Shown: one piece after another, positions 20,165 to 26,706 of the stretch
Layout: each line of letters opens with the position of its first letter
Numbering within the stretch: the stretch's first letter is position 1
IMG/VR virus record: IMGVR_UViG_3300031566_000216
Span: 1 to 33,403 of that record
Strand: one strand, 5' to 3'
Length of the DNA: 33,403 nt
Source of the DNA: a virus
The notes under the pieces: generated by a model
Database searches by the model: none
Seen by the model: only the letters and a program-made list of their open reading frames with translations
What the model was told of the DNA's origin: nothing
Made by a program: the position numbers and the translations under genes

Positions 20165-20788
20165 CTAAAATAAATTTCCCTGTATTGTTATTGTATTGTC
20201 AATTGATTTCATCATACAATTAAGAATATGTCTCCCGATTTCTGGATTTACTAAATTTCTTAATATCTGCCTTTTATTATGTTTAACATCAACACCTTTT
20301 AAATTAAATCCATACCGCCCATTTGTTCCGGTTTGACTTGCAATAGATTTTTCTTTTTCGGTATATATATTATTTATATTAAAATTGCTCCAAAAATAAT
20401 GCCTATCAATTTCCACAGTTGGAGGAATTAAAGGTGTATAGTATGGAATTACATTTTCTATTACCCATTTACCCTTAAACCAGTTATTAGACAACATTAT
20501 TATTTCTTGGTACAATGATAGTTCTGGATAACGTGGAGGATGATTTCCGTCAGTATTTATTCGACTATGACTGGGGCACGGAGGAGAAGCCCATATAAAA
20601 TCCCACCCGTCAAGTACATGATCTATCAAATATTGATGAGCATCAGCGACTATAACATTGTCTCCTGGGTAATATTCTTTATATAATTTTGCAATTTCAT
20701 TATTGTATTCAATTGCTGTTATATCGTGATCGTCTCCCCATAGTTTACGGTTTCCTCCAATTCCTGCGTATAAATTAAGTATTCTCAT
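20165..20788 (-). CDS. DNA (cytosine-5) methyltransferase
   Basis: 207 residues, compact for the family. Motif I is LYAGIGGNR (6-14), motif II/III acids in 'TAIEYNN' and 'VADAHQY', motif IV ASPPCPS with catalytic C71, motif VI 'WVIENV' (E111), and the closing motif 'QILRNLVNPEIGRHILNCM'. The target recognition part is very short. The enzyme would methylate phage DNA at C5, probably to evade restriction. GGGGGACAAT precedes the ATG; the sequence around the start (GACAATATGAGAATA) is repeated at the ferredoxin start. Confidence 0.85.
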   Translation of the reverse strand: MRILNLYAGIGGNRKLWGDDHDITAIEYNNEIAKLYKEYYPGDNVIVADAHQYLIDHVLDGWDFIWASPPCPSHSRINTDGNHPPRYPELSLYQEIIMLSNNWFKGKWVIENVIPYYTPLIPPTVEIDRHYFWSNFNINNIYTEKEKSIASQTGTNGRYGFNLKGVDVKHNKRQILRNLVNPEIGRHILNCMMKSIDNTITIQGNLF

Positions 20789-20850
20789 ATTGTCCCCCTA
20801 TTCTATTCTTTTATTGATTCTATATGCTTCATTTGATTTCTTCGGTTATT

Positions 20851-20943
20851 TTATTTAATATATTTATCATTTCCTTGAGATATTCCCATTATCCCTTCGC
20901 ATACACAATGCTGATTTCCGCAATCTTTACAATATCCGCTCAT
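20851..20943 (-). CDS. Mini Cys protein (30 aa)
   Basis: 30 residues, MSGYCKDCGNQHCVCEGIMG then a short polar tail. C5-x2-C8 and C13-x-C15 could bind one zinc. It starts in an ATGA overlap with the 50-residue Cys gene and has AAAGGTGATAAA upstream. Between its stop and the methyltransferase only tiny frames exist. Confidence 0.45.
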   Translation of the reverse strand: MSGYCKDCGNQHCVCEGIMGISQGNDKYIK

Positions 20944-21092
20944 TTTATCACCTTTTTATTTTTGAACTCTTCGGAATTTCCTAATCGTTCGCTTTTACTT
21001 TGTTTATCACATTCTTTTTTGCACTGGCATGGTACATCAGGCGGTTTACAAGTTAGACATTTTGGAAATATTTTATTATTGTTAAGTTTCAT
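20940..21092 (-). CDS. Mini Cys protein (50 aa)
   Basis: 50 residues, MKLNNNKIFPKCLTCKPPDV then 'PCQCKKECDK'. Five Cys in C-x2-C...C-x-C-x3-C order suggest metal binding; the tail is Lys/Ser-rich. It has ATGA overlaps at both its start and its end, so three Cys genes (20851, 20940, 21089) are coupled. Function unknown. Confidence 0.5.
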   Translation of the reverse strand: MKLNNNKIFPKCLTCKPPDVPCQCKKECDKQSKSERLGNSEEFKNKKVIK

Positions 21093-21298
21093 CTTTTATA
21101 AATCTCCCTTTGTAATTTTATTGATTCATTTCTTAATAATATATCGTGGTCTATTAAATCAAATTCATAGTCTTTTGTTTCCATACAAGTAACACCCCCG
21201 CAGGATCTGCAATTAAACAACGTAATGTCTTTATCGGCCGAAGGAAAAAACCCTCCTAACATTATTTTCTTGCATTCTCCGCAATAGCTAAAAGTCAT
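21089..21298 (-). CDS. Zinc-ribbon-like protein (69 aa)
   Basis: 69 residues: MTFSYCGECKKIMLGGFFPS and 'CRSCGGVTCMETKDYEFDLI'. CGEC and CRSC are spaced about 21 residues apart, as in a zinc ribbon. GGGGAGTATAAAA precedes the ATG. It could be a small nucleic-acid or host-protein binder. Confidence 0.55.
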   Translation of the reverse strand: MTFSYCGECKKIMLGGFFPSADKDITLFNCRSCGGVTCMETKDYEFDLIDHDILLRNESIKLQREIYKR

Positions 21299-21330
21299 TT
21301 TTTATACTCCCCTATTCTATTCTTAACGAA

Positions 21331-21906
21331 TTATATTTCGTTAACATCAATCTTTTTGAATATGTCAGTATCAATATGTTTGAATGTTCCCTGGTTTATT
21401 ATTTCAAGACATTTTTCCTTATCCCCGATAATTAAAGCCGGTTTTTCATATTTCCGGGATGACTCGCCATAAATTAGTTTCGGCTGCTCCCCGGTGTTCT
21501 GTGCTTTCAAATAAGCGTCTACAAATTGCTTCCGGTGCAATCCTTCATATTCCGGGTTTCTCTGTGTGAATGCTATCCAGCCCCCCACCGATTCAAGTGC
21601 TAATTCTGCTCGCTTATTGCTGATAATAATATTGTCAAGGCTTGTACCTGTGCGGTTTATTTTATCATACCATTCATTTGCTTCGACTGTTAAATTCACC
21701 CGGGGGAAAAACTCTTCAAAGTCTGCAGGAGAGGGGGGAGTTTTAAATTTAGGATTGACCTTTATTATTATGACCTTGAATATACCTTCAAGCTCTGATT
21801 CTGGAAAGCGATCTTGTATATATTCGAATGTCATACGCTCGACAAGTTTAGATGAATACTCACCGTAATAACTTACTAATGCTTTTAAAAATTCTAAATG
21901 TTTCAT
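21331..21906 (-). CDS. Replication accessory protein (helicase-loader-like, DUF6475-type)
   Basis: 191 residues from the ATG at 21906 (MKHLEFLKALVSYYGEYSSK). An N-terminal helical domain includes 'RFPESELEGIFKVIII' and 'PPSPADFEEFFP'. The C-terminal 'LESVGGWIAFTQRNPEYEGL' with 'RKQFVDAYLKA' matches a pattern of phage replication proteins found after initiators and thought to load the helicase. No ATPase motif. Its position two genes after the replication initiator supports a role in origin remodelling. Start follows the preceding stop by one base. Confidence 0.5.
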   Translation of the reverse strand: MKHLEFLKALVSYYGEYSSKLVERMTFEYIQDRFPESELEGIFKVIIIKVNPKFKTPPSPADFEEFFPRVNLTVEANEWYDKINRTGTSLDNIIISNKRAELALESVGGWIAFTQRNPEYEGLHRKQFVDAYLKAQNTGEQPKLIYGESSRKYEKPALIIGDKEKCLEIINQGTFKHIDTDIFKKIDVNEI

Positions 21907-21907
21907 C

Positions 21908-22126
21908 TTAATAACCCACATCTTCAATTATAAATAATTTATTACATTCTGGGCACTCAAACTCTTCATTCCAATTTTCTTTTCCAAATCCATCGTCAGA
22001 AAGTAAACAGCTATAAATATAACCGTCATCCAATAAGCTCTGCTGTTCCATCAAATCTATTGTTGATTCACAATGTGGGCATTCAGCATATATTGATATT
22101 GTTATTTGTGCGTTAGACTTTTTCAT
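21908..22126 (-). CDS. Small zinc-ribbon protein (72 aa)
   Basis: 72 residues, MKKSNAQITISIYAECPHCE with a second pair 'EEFECPECNKLF'. CPHC and CPEC about 40 residues apart form a zinc ribbon. GGGAGTTTATAAG precedes the ATG, which overlaps the preceding gene stop by four bases. It lies between two replication genes, so a role as a DNA- or replisome-binding accessory is possible. Confidence 0.6.
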   Translation of the reverse strand: MKKSNAQITISIYAECPHCESTIDLMEQQSLLDDGYIYSCLLSDDGFGKENWNEEFECPECNKLFIIEDVGY

Positions 22127-22905
22127 CTTATAAACTCCCTTAATCTGTCTTCTATTCCCTGATGATCTACTTCTTTTTTATTATCCGTCTTCTTTTTAGA
22201 GTGTGATTCAAGAGTATTAAACTTTTCTCTAAATTTATCAGTCGATAAAATATTGACTTTCCAAAATTTGTCAGTTAAAGCATAATCCATAACATCTTTA
22301 ATCAAGTTATAATCAATCCCGTCAATTCTATTTAACTTTTCAATTGCATCGTACCATTTTGTTATATCAGGTGGTTTGTTTTTGTATCGTGTTGGTTTGT
22401 CCATTTTGTTATAAAAGTAATTTGTTAATTCTATCACGTCGAGATGAGTATTCTCTTGAATTAAATTAACTTTGCTTAAATTATCTTCACTTAACATAAC
22501 TTCTCTTACGCTGTCCGTGGACTGTCCATGCACTCTTCTGCTGTTATCGTTTACATCTGATCTTGGCTTTGGTGCAATATATGGAATTTCTGGACAATTA
22601 TTTTTAAGCAGGTTAATATATATGCTGTCAACTTTTCTATCTGCTCTTATGACATTATGTTCATGCCAATCTGTAATAACAACCACCTGATCTTCATTTA
22701 ATTGCTTTACAAATTCTTTAGCTAATAATACTTTTAAGTTATCCGGAGCTGTGCCGAGTAATCTGATTATCGGATACGCTTCGACAATTCCGTCATCATC
22801 TGCCCTGAGTATCATATGAAAATATAATAATTGACTTTCCATAGGCATTTGTAGAAACTTTGCTGAGTTTGCTATTCTATTACTAAACATTCTTCTTTGT
22901 CCCAT
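22123..22905 (-). CDS. Phage replication initiator (DnaD/replisome-organizer-like)
   Basis: 260 residues. The N-terminal winged-helix part starts MGQRRMFSNRIANSAKFLQM, 'PMESQLLYFHMILRADDDGI', 'VEAYPIIRLLG', as in phage replisome-organizer proteins that bind the origin. The C-terminal part 'VMDYALTDKFWKVNILSTDK' then 'FREKFNTLES' is the usual DnaD-like tail contacting the helicase loader. The central linker is polar. Origin iterons, if present, would often lie inside such a gene; I saw none obvious. It overlaps the downstream zinc-ribbon gene by four bases. Confidence 0.7.
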   Translation of the reverse strand: MGQRRMFSNRIANSAKFLQMPMESQLLYFHMILRADDDGIVEAYPIIRLLGTAPDNLKVLLAKEFVKQLNEDQVVVITDWHEHNVIRADRKVDSIYINLLKNNCPEIPYIAPKPRSDVNDNSRRVHGQSTDSVREVMLSEDNLSKVNLIQENTHLDVIELTNYFYNKMDKPTRYKNKPPDITKWYDAIEKLNRIDGIDYNLIKDVMDYALTDKFWKVNILSTDKFREKFNTLESHSKKKTDNKKEVDHQGIEDRLREFIR

Positions 22906-23334
22906 TTATATATCCTTTCTTTTAACATTATTTTTCCAATATCCATAAATTCCATCATTATAGAAATTATGGTTAAAAAAACATCTTTCAAGAAATTCAA
23001 TAGCTACATCGGGCGGAACATCTGGATATTCTTTTAAAGAATTGATAATACAAGCAACTGCCCTATAACTATCAGCGGGTAATCCCATCATTGTTTCATC
23101 TAATAATTTTTTATTTTCTTTTATATCTCTATGTTCTGATTCATGGCATGATTCACATAGAGTCATTAAATATTTATCTTCCACATCCCACGGTTCGCCA
23201 GAATATTTATAATGATGAACAACTAATGTTTCTTCCGTCTCTTGACAAAGTTGACATGTCCATTCATCTCTTTGCAATATCTCTAATCTCTTACGCTGCC
23301 ATCGCGGGTCTTTAAGTTTCTCTGAATATGTCAT
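22906..23334 (-). CDS. HNH endonuclease-like protein
   Basis: 142 residues from the ATG at 23334 (MTYSEKLKDPRWQRKRLEIL). Next come 'RDEWTCQLCQETEETLVVHH' and 'YLMTLCESCHESEH': the zinc Cys pairs CQLC and CESC and the catalytic HH give a full HNH fold near residues 20-75. The C-terminal 65 residues are helical. This family is frequent in phages and bacteria next to replication genes. It may nick DNA or act in recombination; a homing role is less likely because it lacks a DNA-binding add-on such as AP2. The ATG at 23346 is too close to its GGGAG. Confidence 0.7.
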   Translation of the reverse strand: MTYSEKLKDPRWQRKRLEILQRDEWTCQLCQETEETLVVHHYKYSGEPWDVEDKYLMTLCESCHESEHRDIKENKKLLDETMMGLPADSYRAVACIINSLKEYPDVPPDVAIEFLERCFFNHNFYNDGIYGYWKNNVKRKDI

Positions 23335-23335
23335 T

Positions 23336-23509
23336 TTATTTATCATCTCCCTTTACATAATCAAATATAAATTCAATAGCCTGTTTAATAGATATAGGCA
23401 ATCTGTTGTAATCGTTAGTCGATAATATTTGGCCTATAAATAATAAAATATTATCGACTCTCTCTTTTGCTTCCCACAATGTTAAATCTTCTCTATAATC
23501 TTTTCTCAT
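23336..23509 (-). CDS. Small helical protein (57 aa)
   Basis: 57 residues, MRKDYREDLTLWEAKERVDN then 'ILLFIGQILSTNDYNRLPIS'. It seems all-helical and acidic. It sits between two genes with TAA-ATG type junctions at both ends, which supports translation. GAGGTTAAATAA precedes the ATG. No family recognised. Confidence 0.5.
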   Translation of the reverse strand: MRKDYREDLTLWEAKERVDNILLFIGQILSTNDYNRLPISIKQAIEFIFDYVKGDDK

Positions 23510-23656
23510 TTATTTAACCTCTATTCTGTAATAAACTAAATGTATTTTTTCCTTTTCTAAAAATTGAATACTTATTATTTCAAGATTTGTACTTCCTAAT
23601 GACCATTCATTTAATTCTGTGATATTTCTAAAATATGTCATTTCTATTTTATTCAT
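23510..23656 (-). CDS. Small hypothetical protein (48 aa), first after RNA copy 2
   Basis: 48 residues, MNKIEMTYFRNITELNEWSL with a beta-rich C-terminal half. AAGGATGGTATAAG precedes the ATG. It is the first gene after the U-run of the structured RNA at 23685-23802, so its expression would depend on read-through. Confidence 0.5.
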   Translation of the reverse strand: MNKIEMTYFRNITELNEWSLGSTNLEIISIQFLEKEKIHLVYYRIEVK

Positions 23657-23684
23657 CTTATACCATCCTTAAAATTTAGTGCAT

Positions 23685-23802
23685 AAAAAAACCGCTCCCA
23701 ACATGTAGCCGGTGTTATCCGGTTTGCGCCCACATGTTAAGAAACGGTTTTATGATTTTAAAGACAAGTCAGAGGGCGCAGTTCTGATTTAGTCTTTAAC
23801 TG
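23685..23802 (-). ncRNA. Structured phage RNA, copy 2 (kissing-loop terminator RNA)
   Basis: The transcript would begin near 23802. The 5' hairpin (23797-23760: AAAGAC, UCAGA / UCUGA, GUCUUU) has a 9-nt loop with UGCGCCC. The linker AAAAUC is shared with copy 1. The terminator stem (23751-23732 with 23706-23688, one bulge) encloses a CCGG-AUAACA-CCGG hairpin and is followed by seven U. GGGCGCA (23731-23725) just inside the stem pairs with the 5' loop. Size, loop length, spacing and helix order equal copy 1 while pairing sequences differ, which is strong evidence of selection on structure. Confidence 0.8.
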
Positions 23803-23808
23803 TAGTAC

Positions 23809-23836
23809 ATCATACATATAGCTTTTAATGTGTCAA
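23809..23836 (-). promoter_or_regulatory. Promoter of structured RNA copy 2
   Basis: TTGACA (23836-23831), 16-base spacer, TATGAT (23814-23809). The -35 overlaps the TGA stop of the upstream gene. 'ATATGTAT' is shared with the promoter at 18369-18397. Confidence 0.75.
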
Positions 23837-23997
23837 TAATTATTTAATATATCTCTTATGTTTTTAATTGTATCGTCTGCAAATATTTTCTTTTGTTCAA
23901 ATTCTATTGTGACTTTTTTGTTTTTGTCTTTTATAATTACATCATCTTTATCAATTATTTGTATTCTTGCATTCCCATATAATTTATTTTTTTCCAT
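23833..23997 (-). CDS. Small Lys/Asp-rich protein (54 aa)
   Basis: 54 residues, MEKNKLYGNARIQIIDKDDV, later 'KKVTIEFEQKKIFADDTIKN'. The ATG at 23997 has GGAG seven bases upstream; the ATG at 24003 is too close to it. It is the last gene of the early operon; its TGA stop lies in the -35 of the next promoter. No family recognised. Confidence 0.5.
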   Translation of the reverse strand: MEKNKLYGNARIQIIDKDDVIIKDKNKKVTIEFEQKKIFADDTIKNIRDILNNY

Positions 23998-24008
23998 TTT
24001 CATACTCC

Positions 24009-24185
24009 TTAAATTTTATTCCCTTTTTCATCCAGGGTTAAATTATACGCTATCAGAGCTTTAAGGCATTCGTCACCGGAGAGATTCCCGGTCTTTGTTT
24101 TAATGTGTGCTATGAATGAGCGAAACATTTCTTTTTTCTCTTCGCTGCTGAATTTAACTGATGATCTTATTTCTTTATTTGTCAT
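24009..24185 (-). CDS. Small helical protein (58 aa)
   Basis: 58 residues from the ATG at 24185 (MTNKEIRSSVKFSSEEKKEM). The body 'RSFIAHIKTKTGNLSGDECL' and 'KALIAYNLTLDEKG' is helical, perhaps a ribbon-helix-helix-like DNA binder ('T-x-K-x-I-R-x-x-V-K-F-S'). GAGG lies seven bases upstream. The gene overlaps the preceding one by 11 bases. Confidence 0.45.
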   Translation of the reverse strand: MTNKEIRSSVKFSSEEKKEMFRSFIAHIKTKTGNLSGDECLKALIAYNLTLDEKGNKI

Positions 24186-24357
24186 CCGGAAACCTCTCGT
24201 TATACATTTCAAGCAATCCATGATAAGCACCATAACAAGGGCTTAACTTTTTAGATATCCGCTTTATAGACTCAGGATCGTGATCCGGTAATTCCTGACA
24301 TCTGATTTCAAACATCTTTTCGACTTTTTCATGATCTGTAAATTTATCTAAGCTCAT
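24175..24357 (-). CDS. Hypothetical protein (60 aa)
   Basis: 60 residues from the ATG at 24357 (MSLDKFTDHEKVEKMFEIRC) with AGGGAAAATAAAT upstream; longer frames lack a ribosome binding site. It overlaps both neighbours slightly. Helical, no metal pattern apart from two Cys. Function unknown. Confidence 0.45.
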   Translation of the reverse strand: MSLDKFTDHEKVEKMFEIRCQELPDHDPESIKRISKKLSPCYGAYHGLLEMYNERFPDDK

Positions 24358-24562
24358 ATTTATTTTCCCTGTTTGCACATTCCGGGCATATATTATAAAG
24401 CCTTGTAGACTCGCCACGATATTTATATTTAATTGTATCGGGCTTGTACTGTTTGCATATATTGCAGCGTAGAAGCTCTTTGTCTTTAACTCCCCGCCGA
24501 AGTGAAAACATTTTATAATGTGATGTTAATTGTGCTCTGATTTCCGGGTTAATATCATCCAT
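24344..24562 (-). CDS. Zinc-ribbon protein (72 aa)
   Basis: 72 residues. 'LLRCNICKQYKPDTIKYKYR' and 'LYNICPECANRENKYEL' give CNIC and CPEC pairs 26 residues apart, a treble-clef or zinc-ribbon pattern often seen in small phage proteins. The N-terminal 30 residues are basic and helical. AAAAGGAGATTCGA precedes the ATG. Confidence 0.6.
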   Translation of the reverse strand: MDDINPEIRAQLTSHYKMFSLRRGVKDKELLRCNICKQYKPDTIKYKYRGESTRLYNICPECANRENKYELR

Positions 24563-24579
24563 TCGAATCTCCTTTTATT

Positions 24580-24819
24580 TTATTTTGTGCTTAACTCTGA
24601 ATATTCTTCTTCTGTTAAAACGCCGTCTTTCATCATTCCCGCCAACTGTTTAAGATAATCAGCTTTTAAAATATCCGCTTTTTTCCCTGTGTTGATTTTA
24701 AGTTCATTTTCAAGCTCTTCTATTTTCTTGTTTAAACTTCTGATTATATTATACCGCGAGTATATCCCTAGAAAATAATAAACCAGTGCAACTACTAATA
24801 GAATAATAAATGTTTTCAT
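24580..24819 (-). CDS. Membrane protein with SHOCT-like C-terminal motif
   Basis: 79 residues from the ATG at 24819 (MKTFIILLVVALVYYFLGIY), with GGAGGACG upstream. Residues 3-22 are a membrane helix, 25-45 a short coiled coil, and 'YLKQLAGMMKDGVLTEEEYS' near the end is the SHOCT oligomerisation motif ('L-x-x-L-x-x-M-x-x-x-G-x-L-T-E-E-E-Y'). It would anchor at the inner membrane with the coil in the cytoplasm. The role in infection is unknown; superinfection control is one option. Confidence 0.6.
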   Translation of the reverse strand: MKTFIILLVVALVYYFLGIYSRYNIIRSLNKKIEELENELKINTGKKADILKADYLKQLAGMMKDGVLTEEEYSELSTK

Positions 24820-24831
24820 ATCGTCCTCCAT

Positions 24832-25008
24832 TTAATTTAGAAGAAAAGGCTTTTGTTTCTTTTCATAATGGCAATCAAAACAAAGTTTCCCATCAAACAT
24901 TGACCGCCATAAACTTAAAGTGTTCGACTGCATATTGGCCCTTATTTCAAGTATTGTTTCAGAGCCACATTTTAAGCATGGATATTTTAACAAATTGCAA
25001 ATTACCAT
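24832..25008 (-). CDS. Small zinc-binding protein (58 aa)
   Basis: 58 residues, MVICNLLKYPCLKCGSETIL with a second pair in 'DGKLCFDCHYEKKQKP'. CLKC...CFDC spaced about 29 residues apart fits a zinc ribbon; C4 is extra. GGAGGACTAA precedes the ATG. It follows the pentapeptide-repeat gene directly. Confidence 0.6.
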   Translation of the reverse strand: MVICNLLKYPCLKCGSETILEIRANMQSNTLSLWRSMFDGKLCFDCHYEKKQKPFLLN

Positions 25009-25665
25009 TTAGTCCTCCTTTTTAATTAAATTTGCAATCATATCTATATATGTTTTATATTCTTTGATTTGCTCATCAGTATAACCGTTATTTGTACCGA
25101 TAGCCACGTAATTAGACAGCCATTTTTCAACACTATAATTTTCACATCCGATTTTAATAACACCATCCATATATAATAATGAATGAGTACTCCCTGTAAT
25201 ATTTATTATTGGTAATTTAATAATTGTTTCTGACAGGTCGGCTCCGGACAGGTTGGCTTCGGACAGGTCGGCTCTGGACAGGTTGGCTCCGAACAGGTCG
25301 GCTCCGGACAGGTTGGCTCCGTACAGGTCGGCTCCGGACAGGTTGGCTCCGGACAGGTCGGCTCTGGACAGGTTGGCTCCGGACAGGTCGGCTCCGGACA
25401 GGTTGGCTCCGAACAGGTCGGCTCCGGACAGGTTGGCTCTGGACAGGTTGGCTCCGTACAGGTCGGCTCCGGACAGGTTGGCTCTGGACAGGTCGGCTCT
25501 GGACAGGTCGGCTCCGAACAGGTTGGCTCTGGACAGGTCGGCTCTGGACAGGTCGGCTCTGGACAGGTCGGCTCCGGGGTTTTTTACTATTGCATCTTTT
25601 ATATTAGCATATTCTCCAACTATAATAATGTTACCGTTAAATCTGTTTTTAATTTCTATTTTCAT
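25009..25665 (-). CDS. Pentapeptide-repeat protein
   Basis: 218 residues. Residues about 30-148 are 23 or so consecutive A(D/N)LxX pentads (mainly ADLSR, ANLSG, ADLYG, ANLFG), which fold as a right-handed quadrilateral beta-helix. Some relatives (Qnr, MfpA) mimic DNA and protect gyrase; others are structural. The N-terminal 28 residues ('IEIKNRFNGNIIIVGEYANI') are a small beta element, and the C-terminal 68 residues hold 'MDGVIKIGCENYSVEKWLSN', seen in phage pentapeptide proteins. GGAGGACGTT precedes the ATG. It sits in the early operon, so a host-directed or DNA-mimic role is possible. Confidence 0.85.
   Translation of the reverse strand: MKIEIKNRFNGNIIIVGEYANIKDAIVKNPGADLSRADLSRADLSRANLFGADLSRADLSRANLSGADLYGANLSRANLSGADLFGANLSGADLSGANLSRADLSGANLSGADLYGANLSGADLFGANLSRADLSEANLSGADLSETIIKLPIINITGSTHSLLYMDGVIKIGCENYSVEKWLSNYVAIGTNNGYTDEQIKEYKTYIDMIANLIKKED
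25230..25577 (-). repeat. 15-bp tandem repeats encoding the pentapeptides
   Basis: About 23 tandem units close to GGCTCCGGACAGGTT or GGCTCCGGACAGGTC (plus-strand sense) with only a few changing positions. The unit is in phase with the codons. The block is far more GC-rich than its surroundings and nearly uniform in codon use, which suggests recent slippage or unequal-exchange expansion. Confidence 0.9.
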
Positions 25666-25682
25666 AACGTCCTCCTTTTTAT

Positions 25683-25853
25683 CTAAAATCTTCTACATTT
25701 GATTATTGCTCTAACCGGATCTATTTTGACAAAGTTTGAACAACTGCCACATCTGTCGGCAAGTTCATATTCTCCGGTAACACTGCATTGAATCTTTATC
25801 CCGTTATCAGTAGAGATTAAATCAATCTCTTTTATGTGCTTTGCTCTTGACAC
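25683..25853 (-). CDS. Small Cys protein (56 aa, GTG start)
   Basis: 56 residues. The start is GTG at 25853, eight bases after GGAG. The body is 'DLISTDNGIKIQCSVTGEYE' and 'CGSCSNFVKIDPVRAIIKC', with Cys pairs at C24, C36, C39 and C54 fitting a zinc ribbon. It lies between the SSB-like and pentapeptide-repeat genes. Function unknown. Confidence 0.5.
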   Translation of the reverse strand: MSRAKHIKEIDLISTDNGIKIQCSVTGEYELADRCGSCSNFVKIDPVRAIIKCRRF

Positions 25854-25878
25854 TCTGTTCTCTCCTTTAGTTTATACG

Positions 25879-25904
25879 GGGCTTCCAGACTGCATAGGAA
25901 GCCC
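25879..25904 (-). other. Hairpin after the SSB-like gene
   Basis: GGGCTTCC and GGAAGCCC pair over eight bases with a 10-base loop in the gap 25854-25921. No U-run follows on the minus strand, so it is not a simple terminator. It may protect the upstream mRNA end. Confidence 0.45.
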
Positions 25905-25921
25905 TGTATTGAGTTTTATTG

Positions 25922-26188
25922 TTAGAAGGCTGGTATTGCATCTTCCCAGTCAGGAATGTCGCTTTTTTGACTATTCCCGGTCTTTTCTTTTGGTGCGAAC
26001 ATTGAAATAATTACTGATTCTGATCCCTCTTTAAAATCAACTCCGGCCGGGTTAAAAGATCTCTTCAGAAACATAAATTGACCGTTTTCAGATTCCATAA
26101 TCGCACCGACATTTTCATAACGGTTTTTGGTTTCGCCGTCTTTTTGATAACTGCCAACTTTAACTACAAGATCAAATATTTTTTTCAT
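25922..26188 (-). CDS. SSB-like small phage protein
   Basis: 88 residues, MKKIFDLVVKVGSYQKDGET, then 'NRYENVGAIMESENGQFMFL' and 'KRSFNPAGV'. The beta-strand pattern and an acidic C-terminal tail 'DIPDWEDAIPAF' resemble small single-strand-binding proteins of phages encoded near Erf or RecT annealases; SSB tails likewise end in acidic residues and Phe. It lies in the same operon as Erf. Assignment is by context and character; no strict motif is available. Confidence 0.5.
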   Translation of the reverse strand: MKKIFDLVVKVGSYQKDGETKNRYENVGAIMESENGQFMFLKRSFNPAGVDFKEGSESVIISMFAPKEKTGNSQKSDIPDWEDAIPAF

Positions 26189-26189
26189 T

Positions 26190-26696
26190 TTATACCTCTA
26201 TTTTATTTAATTTAGCAAACTCACCATGATATATTTTAGCAGCTTTATTATATGCTTCTGCCGCATCCTCTTGATTTTTATAAAGTCCTAAATGTTTGGA
26301 CACTTTATTAAATTTTATTGATGCGAGATATTTATTTGTAACTTTATGAAAATAAACGCCTTTATATTTTGATGATTTACTTTTAATACTTTTTTTCCTA
26401 TTTCTTGAATTTTCCATTTGTGTACATATTCTTAAATTATCCCTACAATTATTTAAAGTATTTCCGTCAATATGATCGACCTCTAATCCTTCTGGGCAAT
26501 TTAAAATAAATCTATGTAATTTTATTGATTTTATTTTTCTATCTATCGGGTTATATTTACCTCTTGTTACATACAAATTATTATCCCTATTTCTCACAAA
26601 ACTCCATTTATAATCTTTAATCAAATCAAAATCATTTCCGTCAATAAAGAATAAATGTTCTCCAAATGTTTTGCTTTTTATGGGTATAGCTATCAT
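26190..26696 (-). CDS. HNH homing endonuclease with AP2 domain
   Basis: 168 residues from the ATG at 26696 (MIAIPIKSKTFGEHLFFIDG) with AAGGAGCAACAA upstream. 'HRFILNCPEGLEVDHIDGNT' and 'LNNCRDNLRICTQMENSRNR' form the HNH core; 'KYKGVYFHKVTNKYLASIKF' to 'AAEAYNKAAKIYHGEFAKLN' is the AP2 domain. It is closer to the enzyme at 14746-15261 at the N-terminus (FFIDGxDFD) and shares the AP2 tail with the other two. It lies one base from the next gene and may have split an older junction between the small Cys gene and the SSB-like gene. Confidence 0.85.
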   Translation of the reverse strand: MIAIPIKSKTFGEHLFFIDGNDFDLIKDYKWSFVRNRDNNLYVTRGKYNPIDRKIKSIKLHRFILNCPEGLEVDHIDGNTLNNCRDNLRICTQMENSRNRKKSIKSKSSKYKGVYFHKVTNKYLASIKFNKVSKHLGLYKNQEDAAEAYNKAAKIYHGEFAKLNKIEV

Positions 26697-26706
26697 TTGT
26701 TGCTCC

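Noticed and set aside
25230-25577. CRISPR-like regular repeat
   Set aside because: The unit is 15 bp with no spacers and is in codon phase; it encodes pentapeptides.
25224-25607. Plus-strand open frames with Arg/Thr/Leu/Trp or Ser/Ala/Leu repeats
   Set aside because: They are mirror images of the pentapeptide tandem repeat and lack a ribosome binding site.
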